From DASQFI01 sp035633215 (lineage in GTDB: Bacteria; Acidobacteriota; Vicinamibacteria; Vicinamibacterales; SCN-69-37), in contig DASQFI010000033.1 of NCBI GenBank assembly GCA_035633215.1, forward strand, positions 62,001 through 126,000: a stretch of 64,000 nt of DNA, read 5' to 3'. The notes under the pieces are model-generated. The model did not search any database and had not been told where the DNA came from. It saw only the letters and a program-made list of their open reading frames with translations. Below are positions 1 through 7,047 of the stretch, piece after piece. Position numbers and translations under genes: made by a program. Numbering within the stretch: the stretch's first letter is position 1; the number at the start of each line of letters is the position of its first letter.

Positions 1-297
1 GGTGGCGTGTTCTCGCACGGCGTCGGCCTGGCCGTGCACGACGTCGGCGGCTACCAGGGCGGGCCGCTCAGGCCGGGCCACGTGTTCTCGGTCGATCCGC
101 AGCTCTGGGTCCGTGGTGAAGGTCTGTACGTCCGCTACGAAGACACGATCGTCGTGACCTCGACCGGCTACGAGAACTTCACGGACTTCCTGCCGGCGGA
201 GCTCGACGCGCTGCAGAAACTCACACGCGAGAAAGGAATCGTGCAGATGTTCCCGGCGTTGATTGAGACGCCGGAGCGGTTTCAGATCAAGCGGTAA
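1..297 (+). CDS. M24 family metallopeptidase, C-terminal fragment (5' end outside window)
   Basis: The frame is open from the first base and ends at TAA 295-297, so only about 98 C-terminal residues are seen. The fragment begins with the HGVGLAVHDVG segment, which in M24 (Xaa-Pro aminopeptidase/prolidase fold) enzymes carries a metal- or substrate-binding histidine. A glycine-rich turn (GPLRPGHVFSVDP) and a RYEDTIVVT strand follow; the latter holds one of the two conserved metal-binding glutamates (RxED). The family cleaves N-terminal residues before proline or related bonds using two metal ions. A complete M24 protein lies at 27446-28747, but this is a separate gene. It converges on the pyrimidine genes and is separated from them by a long hairpin, so it is probably not part of that pathway. 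Family assignment is firm; substrate is unknown. Confidence 0.8.
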   Translation, partial: GGVFSHGVGLAVHDVGGYQGGPLRPGHVFSVDPQLWVRGEGLYVRYEDTIVVTSTGYENFTDFLPAELDALQKLTREKGIVQMFPALIETPERFQIKR

Positions 298-298
298 G

Positions 299-436
299 AA
301 GGGCAAAGGGCAGAGGGCAAAGGGCAAAAACAAGGGCAAAGGAGCAAGGGGCAAGGAGGCGCTTTCGATAAAAGGCTTTGCCTTCCTCTTTACGCTTTCC
401 CCTCTCCTTGCCCTTTGCCCTCTGCCCTTTGCCCTT
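299..436. repeat. Long inverted repeat of GGGCAAA-type tract between convergent genes
   Basis: A perfect 29-base inverted repeat has arms at 299-327 and 408-436. Each arm is itself built of repeated units of the type AAGGGCAAAGGGCAGAGGGC. The 80-base centre is also purine-rich on one side and pyrimidine-rich on the other. It fills the whole gap between the stop codons of two convergent genes, so a transcript from either side could fold into a long hairpin. A two-way terminator is a reasonable inference. Purine-rich AAGGGC-like tracts also occur in the gaps near 37670 and 40741. Confidence 0.75.
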
Positions 437-438
437 TT

Positions 439-1815
439 CTAGGCGCGTGAATTGCGCTTCAGGAACGCGCCGGCCCCCGCCTTTCCGACGAACTTCCCGC
501 CGTCGATGATGATCCGGCCGCGCGAAAGCACGGTGTCGGTCACGCCCGTGACCTCCCTGCCCTCGTACGGGTTGTAGTCCACTTTCATGTGGTGTGTGCG
601 CGCCGAGAGCGTCATCGACTTGTTCGGGTCGAAGACCACGATGTCTGCGTCCGAGCCGGGGGCGATGGTCCCTTTGCGGGGGAACAGCCCGAAAATCTTT
701 GCCGGTGACGTGGACGTCAGCTCGACGAAGCGGTTGAGCGAGATGCGGCCCGTCCGCACGCCGCCGTCGTAGACGAGGCTCATGCGCGTCTCGATGCCGG
801 GCGCGCCGTTCGGGATCTTCGAGAAGTCGCCCTCGCCCATCGTCTTCTGTTCCTTCATGCAAAAGGGACAGTGATCGGTCGAGATCGCCTGCAGGTCGTT
901 GAACGCCAGACCGCGCCAGAGACGATCCTGTGTGGCCTTCGGGCGGAGGGGCGGGCTCATCACGTATTTCGCGCCCTCGAATCCCGGCTCCTCGTAGTTG
1001 TCATACGAGAGGAACAGATACTGCGGACACGTTTCGGCGTAGGCCGGCAGGCCGCGATCGCGCGCCTCGGTGACCATCTCGAGCGCCTCGGCCGCGGAGA
1101 GGTGCACGATGTAGATCGGCACGTCGGCGATTTCCGCGAGCGCGATCGCCCGATGCGTCGCCTCGGCCTCCGCGCGCGCGGGCCGGGTGAGCGCATGGTA
1201 CTTGGGCGCGGTTTTCCCCTCGGCGAGCGCCTTCTTCACGAGCACGTCGATGACGCCGCCGTTCTCGGCGTGCATGCAGATCGTCCCGCCGTTCTTCCCC
1301 GTCCGCAGCAGCGCCCGGAAAATGCTCGCATCGTCGAGCATGAACACGCCTGGATAGGCCATGAACAACTTGAACGACGTCACGCCCTGGCCGACCAGCG
1401 CGTCCATCTCCTGCTCCACCTGATCGGAGAGGTCCGTGATGATCATGTGGAAGCCGTAGTCGATCGCGGCCTTCCCTTCCGCCTTCTTCATCCACGTCTC
1501 CCAGGCGTGGTGAAGCGTCTCGCCTTTGTACTGGATCGCGAAATCGACAATCGACGTCGTGCCGCCGTGCGCGGCCGCGATGGTGCCCGATTCGAAGTCG
1601 TCGGCCGATTTCGTCCCGCCGAACGGCATGTCGAGATGCGTGTGGACGTCGATACCGCCCGGAAGGACGTATTTACCTGACGCGTCGATCACGCGATCGG
1701 CCGGCATCGTGAGCGACGTGCCGATCGTCGTGATGCGATCCTGCTCGATGAAGACGTCGCCCTTGTAGAGATCGCTGGCCGTGACGATCGTGCCGTTCTT
1801 GATCAGCACGCTCAT
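439..1815 (-). CDS. hydA: Dihydropyrimidinase / D-hydantoinase
   Basis: This 458-residue amidohydrolase opens the ring of 5,6-dihydropyrimidines or hydantoins to give N-carbamoyl amino acids, the second step of reductive pyrimidine breakdown. The metal-site residues are visible: DVHTH (H58, H60), K149 in TSFKLFMAYPG (the lysine that is carbamylated in this family), H182 in MHAENG, H238 in IYIVHLSA and D314 in STDHCPF. Length is normal. The start is taken at MSVLIKNG, because the open frame further upstream runs through the preceding gene. That ATG overlaps the preceding stop by four bases (ATGA), implying translational coupling. It is the last gene of a three-gene minus-strand run. Sequence alone does not tell whether dihydrouracil, dihydrothymine or a hydantoin is preferred. 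Confidence 0.93.
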   Translation of the reverse strand: MSVLIKNGTIVTASDLYKGDVFIEQDRITTIGTSLTMPADRVIDASGKYVLPGGIDVHTHLDMPFGGTKSADDFESGTIAAAHGGTTSIVDFAIQYKGETLHHAWETWMKKAEGKAAIDYGFHMIITDLSDQVEQEMDALVGQGVTSFKLFMAYPGVFMLDDASIFRALLRTGKNGGTICMHAENGGVIDVLVKKALAEGKTAPKYHALTRPARAEAEATHRAIALAEIADVPIYIVHLSAAEALEMVTEARDRGLPAYAETCPQYLFLSYDNYEEPGFEGAKYVMSPPLRPKATQDRLWRGLAFNDLQAISTDHCPFCMKEQKTMGEGDFSKIPNGAPGIETRMSLVYDGGVRTGRISLNRFVELTSTSPAKIFGLFPRKGTIAPGSDADIVVFDPNKSMTLSARTHHMKVDYNPYEGREVTGVTDTVLSRGRIIIDGGKFVGKAGAGAFLKRNSRA

Positions 1816-2693
1816 GGCTGCTGCTCCGCCATCGGCGCGTACGTCTCCGGGCGGCGATCGCGGTAGAACTGCCAGACGCGTCGAACGTCTTCGATCATGT
1901 CCAGGTCCATCTCGGCCGTGATGAGCTCGTCCTTGTCCTCGGATGCAACCGCCAGGAAATTGCCGCGCGGGTCGACAAAGTACGACGACCCGTAGAAGCG
2001 CCCGATGTTCCACGGCGCCTCCGTGCCGACGCGATTGCTGCACGCCATGAAGTAGCCGTTGGCGACGGCATGCGCAGGCTGCTCGAGCTTCCACAGGTAC
2101 TGCGACAGGCCGGCCACCGTGGCCGACGGATTGAACACAATCTCGGCGCCGTTCAGACCAAGCAGCCGCGCGCCTTCCGGGAAATGACGGTCGTAGCAGA
2201 TGTAGACGCCGATGGTGGCGTGGCGCGTCTTGAAGACCGGATACCCGAGGTTCCCGGGCTTGAAAAAGTACTTCTCCCAGAAGCCTGACGTGTGCGGGAT
2301 GTGATTCTTGCGGTACTTCCCGAGGTACGAGCCGTCGTTGTCGTAGACGGCAGCGGTGTTGTAGTAGACGCCCGCCTGCTCGCGTTCGTACACCGGCACG
2401 ACCACGGCCATCTTGTACTTCTTCGCAATCTGCGCAATCCGCTCCGTCGTCGGCCCCGGCACCGGCTCGGCGATGTCGTACCAGTGCGCGTCCTGCGACG
2501 GGCAGAAGTACGGGCCGTTGAAGATCTCCTCGAGGCCGAGGATCTGCACGCCGCGCCTGCCGGCTTCTTCGATGAACGGGATGTGCGCCTCGATCGCCGC
2601 CTCCCGGACTTTGTCGATCGGCGCGGCGGGATCGGTGATGGGCGCGGCGGCTTGGATGAGACCCCCAATGACTTTTCGTGGCACTAGAACCAC
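1812..2693 (-). CDS. Carbon-nitrogen hydrolase, beta-ureidopropionase / N-carbamoyl amino acid amidohydrolase type
   Basis: This 293-residue nitrilase-superfamily protein carries the Glu-Lys-Cys triad: E56 in LEEIF, K129 in KYRKNHIPH and C166 in ICYDRHFPEG. The ICYDRHFPEG segment is typical of the beta-alanine synthase and N-carbamoylputrescine amidase branch. Placed directly before dihydropyrimidinase, it most likely removes the carbamoyl group from N-carbamoyl-beta-alanine or N-carbamoyl-beta-aminoisobutyrate, releasing CO2 and ammonia. The start shown is GTG at 2693; a second in-frame GTG lies three codons later at 2684. Either start overlaps or abuts the end of the upstream dehydrogenase gene, and the 3' end overlaps hydA by four bases, so all three are probably one transcript. 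Cytosolic; no signal peptide. Confidence 0.9.
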   Translation of the reverse strand: MVLVPRKVIGGLIQAAAPITDPAAPIDKVREAAIEAHIPFIEEAGRRGVQILGLEEIFNGPYFCPSQDAHWYDIAEPVPGPTTERIAQIAKKYKMAVVVPVYEREQAGVYYNTAAVYDNDGSYLGKYRKNHIPHTSGFWEKYFFKPGNLGYPVFKTRHATIGVYICYDRHFPEGARLLGLNGAEIVFNPSATVAGLSQYLWKLEQPAHAVANGYFMACSNRVGTEAPWNIGRFYGSSYFVDPRGNFLAVASEDKDELITAEMDLDMIEDVRRVWQFYRDRRPETYAPMAEQQP

Positions 2694-4177
2694 CTGCTTA
2701 TCGTGACCTTCTTGTCCGTATAGAACTCGAACGCGTCGCGCCCGTGCACCTTCAGATCCCCGAAGAAGCTGTCTCTCGCGCCACCGAACGGAAAGTACGC
2801 CATGGGCGCGGCGACGCCGATGTTGACGCCGACCATCGACGCCGTGGCTCGGTGCGCGAACTCGCGCGCGGCCTTGCCGCTCTGCGTGAAGATGGACGTC
2901 GCGTTGGCGTTCGGGTGCGCCTCCATCATGCGGAAGGCCTCGTCGAGGTTTCTGACCGGCGCCACGGTGGCGACCGGGCCGAAGATCTCCTCGTGGCCGA
3001 TCCGCATCGCCAAGGACACGTCATCGAACACACTCGGCCCGACGAAGAACCCGTCGCCCGGCAGCGCACGCTGACGGCCGTCGAGGACGAGGGAGGCGCC
3101 CTCGGCGACCCCCTGCTCGACATAGCCCATCACCCTCTCGCGATGACGTGCGCTGATCACCGGCCCCATCTCCACGCCCGGCTCCATCCCGTCGCCGACG
3201 CGCATCGTTCGAGCGGCTTCAACCAGTCGATCGCGCGCCTCCGCATGCGCGCCGCCTACCGGGACGAGCACGCTGCCGGCCAGACACCGCTCGCCAGCGC
3301 AGCCGTAGAACGACTCGGCGATCACCGGGATGGCTCGTTCCATGTCGGCGTCGGGCATGACGACGATGAAGTTCTTGGCGCCGCCGAGCGACTGAACCCG
3401 CTTGCCCGCGTGAGTGGCGCGGCGATAGACGAGCCGCGCGACGTCGGTCGATCCGACGAACGATACGGCCCGGATACCGGGGTGATCGCAGATCGTTTCG
3501 GCGACTTCGCGTCCGCCGTTGACGAGGTTGACGACACCCGGCGGCAAATCGCACTTCTCGAGCAGCTCGAACACCCGCTTCTGCGAGAGCGGCACCTGCT
3601 CCGACGGCTTCAGCACGAACGTGTTGCCGCTCACGACCGCGAACGGAAGGAACCAGAGCGGCACCATCGCCGGAAAATTGAACGGGGCGATTGCGGCGCA
3701 GACGCCGATCGGCTGGCGCATGACCATGCAGTCGATGTTGGTGGCGACGTTTTCGAGCCCATAGCCCATCAGCATGGACGGCGCGCCGCAGGCCACTTCG
3801 ACGCATTCGATCGCGCGCCGCACGCTCCCGCGCGACTCGTCGAGCGTCTTGCCATGTTCGGTGGTCACGATGCGCGCGAGCTCCTCGACATGCTCCTCGA
3901 GCAATTGCCTGAACCTGAACATCGCCCGGGCGCGGACGACGGGCGGCGTCTCGCTCCACTGCGAATACGCCTTCGCCGCGGCGGCCACGGCCGCGTCGAC
4001 GTCGGCGCGGGTGGACATCGGCGTCTTCGCGATGACGACGCCGCGGGCCGGATTGTGGACGTCGAGCGTGTCGGTACCCGACGAGGGCACCCAGCGTCCG
4101 CCGACGAAGTTCGGGAGAATGTCGATGCCGGTCGAAGCCGACGAGCGGCCGCGATCGACCGAGGCAGGTTGAGTCAT
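2684..4177 (-). CDS. mmsA: CoA-acylating methylmalonate-semialdehyde dehydrogenase
   Basis: This 497-residue aldehyde dehydrogenase turns malonate or methylmalonate semialdehyde into acetyl-CoA or propionyl-CoA with NAD+ and CoA. Visible signatures are the NAD-binding PFNFPAMVPLWF segment (N167), the VGSTDVARLV motif, and the catalytic cysteine C298 in GCAGERCLAGSVLV, which is characteristic of the MMSDH branch rather than general aldehyde dehydrogenases. The start ATG has a GGAGG ribosome site about seven bases upstream (on the minus strand). It is the first gene of the minus-strand operon. In context it finishes pyrimidine catabolism: transamination of beta-alanine or beta-aminoisobutyrate gives the semialdehyde this enzyme uses. 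The required aminotransferase is not in the window. Confidence 0.93.
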   Translation of the reverse strand: MTQPASVDRGRSSASTGIDILPNFVGGRWVPSSGTDTLDVHNPARGVVIAKTPMSTRADVDAAVAAAAKAYSQWSETPPVVRARAMFRFRQLLEEHVEELARIVTTEHGKTLDESRGSVRRAIECVEVACGAPSMLMGYGLENVATNIDCMVMRQPIGVCAAIAPFNFPAMVPLWFLPFAVVSGNTFVLKPSEQVPLSQKRVFELLEKCDLPPGVVNLVNGGREVAETICDHPGIRAVSFVGSTDVARLVYRRATHAGKRVQSLGGAKNFIVVMPDADMERAIPVIAESFYGCAGERCLAGSVLVPVGGAHAEARDRLVEAARTMRVGDGMEPGVEMGPVISARHRERVMGYVEQGVAEGASLVLDGRQRALPGDGFFVGPSVFDDVSLAMRIGHEEIFGPVATVAPVRNLDEAFRMMEAHPNANATSIFTQSGKAAREFAHRATASMVGVNIGVAAPMAYFPFGGARDSFFGDLKVHGRDAFEFYTDKKVTISRWF

Positions 4178-4239
4178 GGAGCGCCTCCGCGCCGGAAACG
4201 GTGATTATAGTGAAACATACGCTATAGTCGGGGTTTCAA

Positions 4240-4324
4240 CGGAAAGCACTTGACTTGGCGTGGTACGCAAGCGCCCTTCACGCGGCGTCGGCGGAGCCGA
4301 CCACGCCAAGTCAAGTGCTTTCCG
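4240..4324. repeat. 25-base perfect inverted repeat in the divergent mmsA/preA gap
   Basis: Arms at 4240-4264 and 4300-4324 are perfect complements, with a 35-base GC-rich spacer. The repeat ends 16 bases before the preA start, so it lies in the likely 5' untranslated region of preA. To its left, the segment 4204-4209 reads TATAAT on the minus strand and could be the -10 box for mmsA; a plus-strand TATAGT lies at 4223-4228. Neither has a clear -35. The repeat could be a small mobile palindromic element, an RNA hairpin limiting preA translation, or both. The fold is certain from sequence; any role is inference. Confidence 0.7.
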
Positions 4325-4340
4325 GGACTGAGGCATTTCC

Positions 4341-5444
4341 ATGGCCCCAACACTCGCCGTCACCTTCACTGGCTTGCGGTTCGAGAATCCGTTCCTGCTG
4401 TCGTCGGCGCCGCCGACCGAGTCGGAAGCCAACATCATGCGCGCCTTCGACGCCGGCTGGGGCGGCGTCGTCACGAAGACGATCGGCTTGCACCCGGTCG
4501 TGAACGTCGACGGACCGAAGACCAAGTTCCTGCGCTCGACCCCGGACTCACCACGGCTCTCGATGCAGAAGCGCCCCGGCACGGCCCTGCATTCGTCGTG
4601 GAACTGGGAGCTGATCTCGGACAAGCCGCTCGACTGGTGGGTGCCGCGCATCTCGAAGATCAAGAAGTCGTATCCGAACCGGATTCTCGTCGCCTCGATC
4701 ATGGCCGGCTCGGGCAGCGACGACGAGCTGCGAGCCTGGCAGAAACTGGCGACCGCGTGTCAGGGTGAAGGCGCCGACGCGATCGAGCTGAACCTCTCCT
4801 GCCCGCACATGGACCGCAAGGACATGGGCTCGAACATCGGCAAGGACCAGGGACTGATTTCGATCGTGACCGAGGTCGTCAAGGAAGTCTCGAAGGTGCC
4901 GGTGTGGGCGAAGCTCACGCCATCGACGACGGACATCGTCGAGGAAGCCCGCGCCGCGTTTCTCGGCGGCGCTGACGCCATCACGTCGTCCAACACGTTC
5001 CCGTCGATTCCACTCATCGACCCGGACACGCTCGAATTCGAAATGAACGTGGACGGCTTCGTCTCGAGCGGCGGCCTGGGCGGGCCGGCGATCCTGCCCC
5101 AGTCGCTCGCCAAGATGGCGCAGATGACGCAGGCGCTGCCCGATCACAACTTCTCGGGCATCGGCGGCATCGCCGACTTCTCGCAGGCCCTCAACTATTT
5201 CCTCCTGGGCTGCGGGACCACGCAGGTGTGCACGGCCGCCATGCTCGACCATGCGATCGGCCCGAACATCATCAAAAGCCTCAGCGACGGCATGCGGGCG
5301 TTCATGGAAGCGAAGGGGTTCTCGACGCTCGAGGACTTCCGAGGCATCCGCCGCGAACGCGTCGTCACGCACTCGAAGATCCGGAGACCAGACGCGAAGG
5401 CGTATCACGGCGGGTACGAGACCGAGGGGTATGCGACGCGGTAG
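4341..5444 (+). CDS. preA: Dihydropyrimidine dehydrogenase PreA-like subunit without ferredoxin tail
   Basis: This 367-residue dihydroorotate-dehydrogenase-fold flavoprotein matches the catalytic subunit of NAD-dependent dihydropyrimidine dehydrogenase, which reduces uracil and thymine to the dihydro forms. Features seen are the N-terminal GLRFENPFLLSSAPPT strand, the substrate loop ELNLSCPHMDRKDMGSN, AKLTPSTTDI, a SSNTFPSIP loop and the FMN-phosphate region SGIGGI. From memory, E. coli PreA is about 411 residues and ends in two 4Fe-4S motifs; here the chain stops after the barrel and has no CxxCxxC cluster. Electrons must then come through another protein. No PreT partner is present. The stop codon is the outer base of a 36-base inverted repeat that continues into the permease gene downstream. 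Confidence 0.88.
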   Translation: MAPTLAVTFTGLRFENPFLLSSAPPTESEANIMRAFDAGWGGVVTKTIGLHPVVNVDGPKTKFLRSTPDSPRLSMQKRPGTALHSSWNWELISDKPLDWWVPRISKIKKSYPNRILVASIMAGSGSDDELRAWQKLATACQGEGADAIELNLSCPHMDRKDMGSNIGKDQGLISIVTEVVKEVSKVPVWAKLTPSTTDIVEEARAAFLGGADAITSSNTFPSIPLIDPDTLEFEMNVDGFVSSGGLGGPAILPQSLAKMAQMTQALPDHNFSGIGGIADFSQALNYFLLGCGTTQVCTAAMLDHAIGPNIIKSLSDGMRAFMEAKGFSTLEDFRGIRRERVVTHSKIRRPDAKAYHGGYETEGYATR

Positions 5445-5560
5445 CGGGTCATGGGGTCAGGTCTTGGATTGTAAGATTCTGAAGCCGAGGCAAATTCTGA
5501 ATTACAAAACCGTGCCGTCGGTCGGAATCTTACAATCCAAGACCTGACCCCATGACCCGC
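5444..5560. repeat. 36-base perfect inverted repeat spanning preA stop and permease start
   Basis: Arms at 5444-5479 and 5525-5560 are exact complements around a 45-base AT-richer spacer. The left arm begins on the last base of the preA stop codon. The right arm contains the ATG (5552) of the downstream permease. The arms include GGGGTCAGGTCTTG, a motif I recall from REP-like elements mobilised by IS200/IS605-type (RAYT) transposases; that link is from memory. As RNA, the hairpin would bury the permease start codon and any ribosome site, so it may lower permease translation or need translation of preA to open it. Confidence 0.8.
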
Positions 5561-7006
5561 GATTTCGTCGAGCTGACCGAGGACGTCTCCGGCAGCCCGC
5601 TCTGGAATCCCGACCTCGCGCCGACGCCGCTCGCGCGCCGCACCTGGTCCACCTACCACATCGCTGCGCTCTGGATCGGCATGAGCGTCGTCATTACGAC
5701 GTACACGCTCGCGTCCGGACTGATGCAGCAAGGCATGACCTGGTGGCAGGCGCTCACGACGATCCTGCTCGGCAACGTCATCGTGCTCGTGCCGATGGTG
5801 CTGAACGCGCACGCGGGCACGAAGTACGGCGTCTCGTTTCCCGTGCTCTGCCGCGCGGCGTTCGGCGTGAAAGGCGCGAACGTGCCGGCAATGCTCCGCG
5901 CCATCGTCGCGTGCGGATGGTTCGGCATCCAGACGTGGATCGGCGGGCTCGCGCTGCACGCGTTGCTGACCGCGGCCTGGGCCGGCTGGGTCAACGTGCC
6001 GGGGGCCGTCTGGATCGCCTTCGCGATCTTCTGGCTGATTCAGGTGGCGATCATCGTGCGCGGCCTGGAAGGCATCAAGCATCTCGAAGCATGGTCGGCG
6101 CCGCTGCTGCTTGCCGGCGGCGCGCTCCTGCTCATCTGGGCGATCCGCAACGGCGGCGGGCTTGGCCGGATTCTCGACGAGTCGGTGCGGCTCCAAGGCG
6201 GGAAGGGATCGTTCTGGCAGCTCTTCCCCGCCGCGCTGACCGCCAACGTCGGCTACTGGGCGACGCTCAGCCTCAACATTCCCGACTTCACGCGCTATGC
6301 GCGCAGCCAGCGATCGCAGGTGCTCGGCCAGGCGCTCGGGCTGCCGACGACGATGACGGCGTTCGCATTCATCGGTGTGGCGGTCACGAGCGCGACGATC
6401 GTGCTGTTCGGCGAGCCGATCTGGGACCCGGTCGCGCTCATCGCGCGCATCGGCAGCGTGCCGATCATCATCTTCGGCGCGCTCGTGGTCCTGGCGGCGC
6501 AGCTCACCACCAACATGGCGGCCAACGTCGTCTCGCCGGCCAACGACTTCTCGAGCCTTGCCCCGCGGCGGATCAGCTACGTCGCCGGCGGGCTCATCAC
6601 GGCGGTCATCGGCATCGTGATGATGCCCTGGAAGCTCTACGCCGATGCGGCCGCGTATATCTTCACGTGGCTCATCGGGTACTCGAGCCTGATGGGCGCG
6701 ATTGGCGGCATTCTGATCGCGGACTACTGGGTCCTGCGGCGCCGCCAGCTCTCGCCGGCTGACCTGTTCAAGCTGAACGGCATCTACGCGTATTCGAACG
6801 GCGTAAATCCCCGGGCTGTGGCGGCGCTCGTGCTGGCGGTCCTGCCGGTTGTGCCCGGCTTCATCCGCGCGGCGACGACCCCTGGCGGACAGGTCGTGAA
6901 TCCGTCGATCTTCGACCACCTGTACACGTACGCGTGGTTCGTGACGTTTACCTTGAGCTTCGTACTGTATCTCGGTCTGATGGGGACGCGACGCGATCGC
7001 AGGTAA
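5552..7006 (+). CDS. NCS1 family nucleobase/hydantoin:cation symporter
   Basis: This 484-residue inner-membrane protein has about twelve hydrophobic helices and the NCS1 (Mhp1, uracil/allantoin permease) pattern: an N-terminal SPLWNPDLAPTPLARRTW segment, GMSVVITTYTLASGLMQQGM in helix 1, GVSFPVLCRAAFG, GWFGIQTWIGG, NIPDFTRYA and NMAANVVSPANDF. Family members carry uracil, allantoin, cytosine or hydantoins in with sodium or protons. Lying next to preA and opposite hydA, it is the probable uptake system for the substrate of this pathway. The start ATG sits inside the right arm of a 36-base hairpin and no Shine-Dalgarno sequence stands free of it. The downstream gap to the convergent gene is about 40 bases. 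Confidence 0.92.
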   Translation: MTRDFVELTEDVSGSPLWNPDLAPTPLARRTWSTYHIAALWIGMSVVITTYTLASGLMQQGMTWWQALTTILLGNVIVLVPMVLNAHAGTKYGVSFPVLCRAAFGVKGANVPAMLRAIVACGWFGIQTWIGGLALHALLTAAWAGWVNVPGAVWIAFAIFWLIQVAIIVRGLEGIKHLEAWSAPLLLAGGALLLIWAIRNGGGLGRILDESVRLQGGKGSFWQLFPAALTANVGYWATLSLNIPDFTRYARSQRSQVLGQALGLPTTMTAFAFIGVAVTSATIVLFGEPIWDPVALIARIGSVPIIIFGALVVLAAQLTTNMAANVVSPANDFSSLAPRRISYVAGGLITAVIGIVMMPWKLYADAAAYIFTWLIGYSSLMGAIGGILIADYWVLRRRQLSPADLFKLNGIYAYSNGVNPRAVAALVLAVLPVVPGFIRAATTPGGQVVNPSIFDHLYTYAWFVTFTLSFVLYLGLMGTRRDRR

Positions 7007-7047
7007 CTGCCGCCAGCGGCGGGGAACCCGGCCAGCAACCCCCTCGC

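Noticed and set aside
1..297. M24 fragment as part of the pyrimidine pathway
   Set aside because: It is on the opposite strand, separated by a long hairpin, and peptidase chemistry does not fit the pathway.
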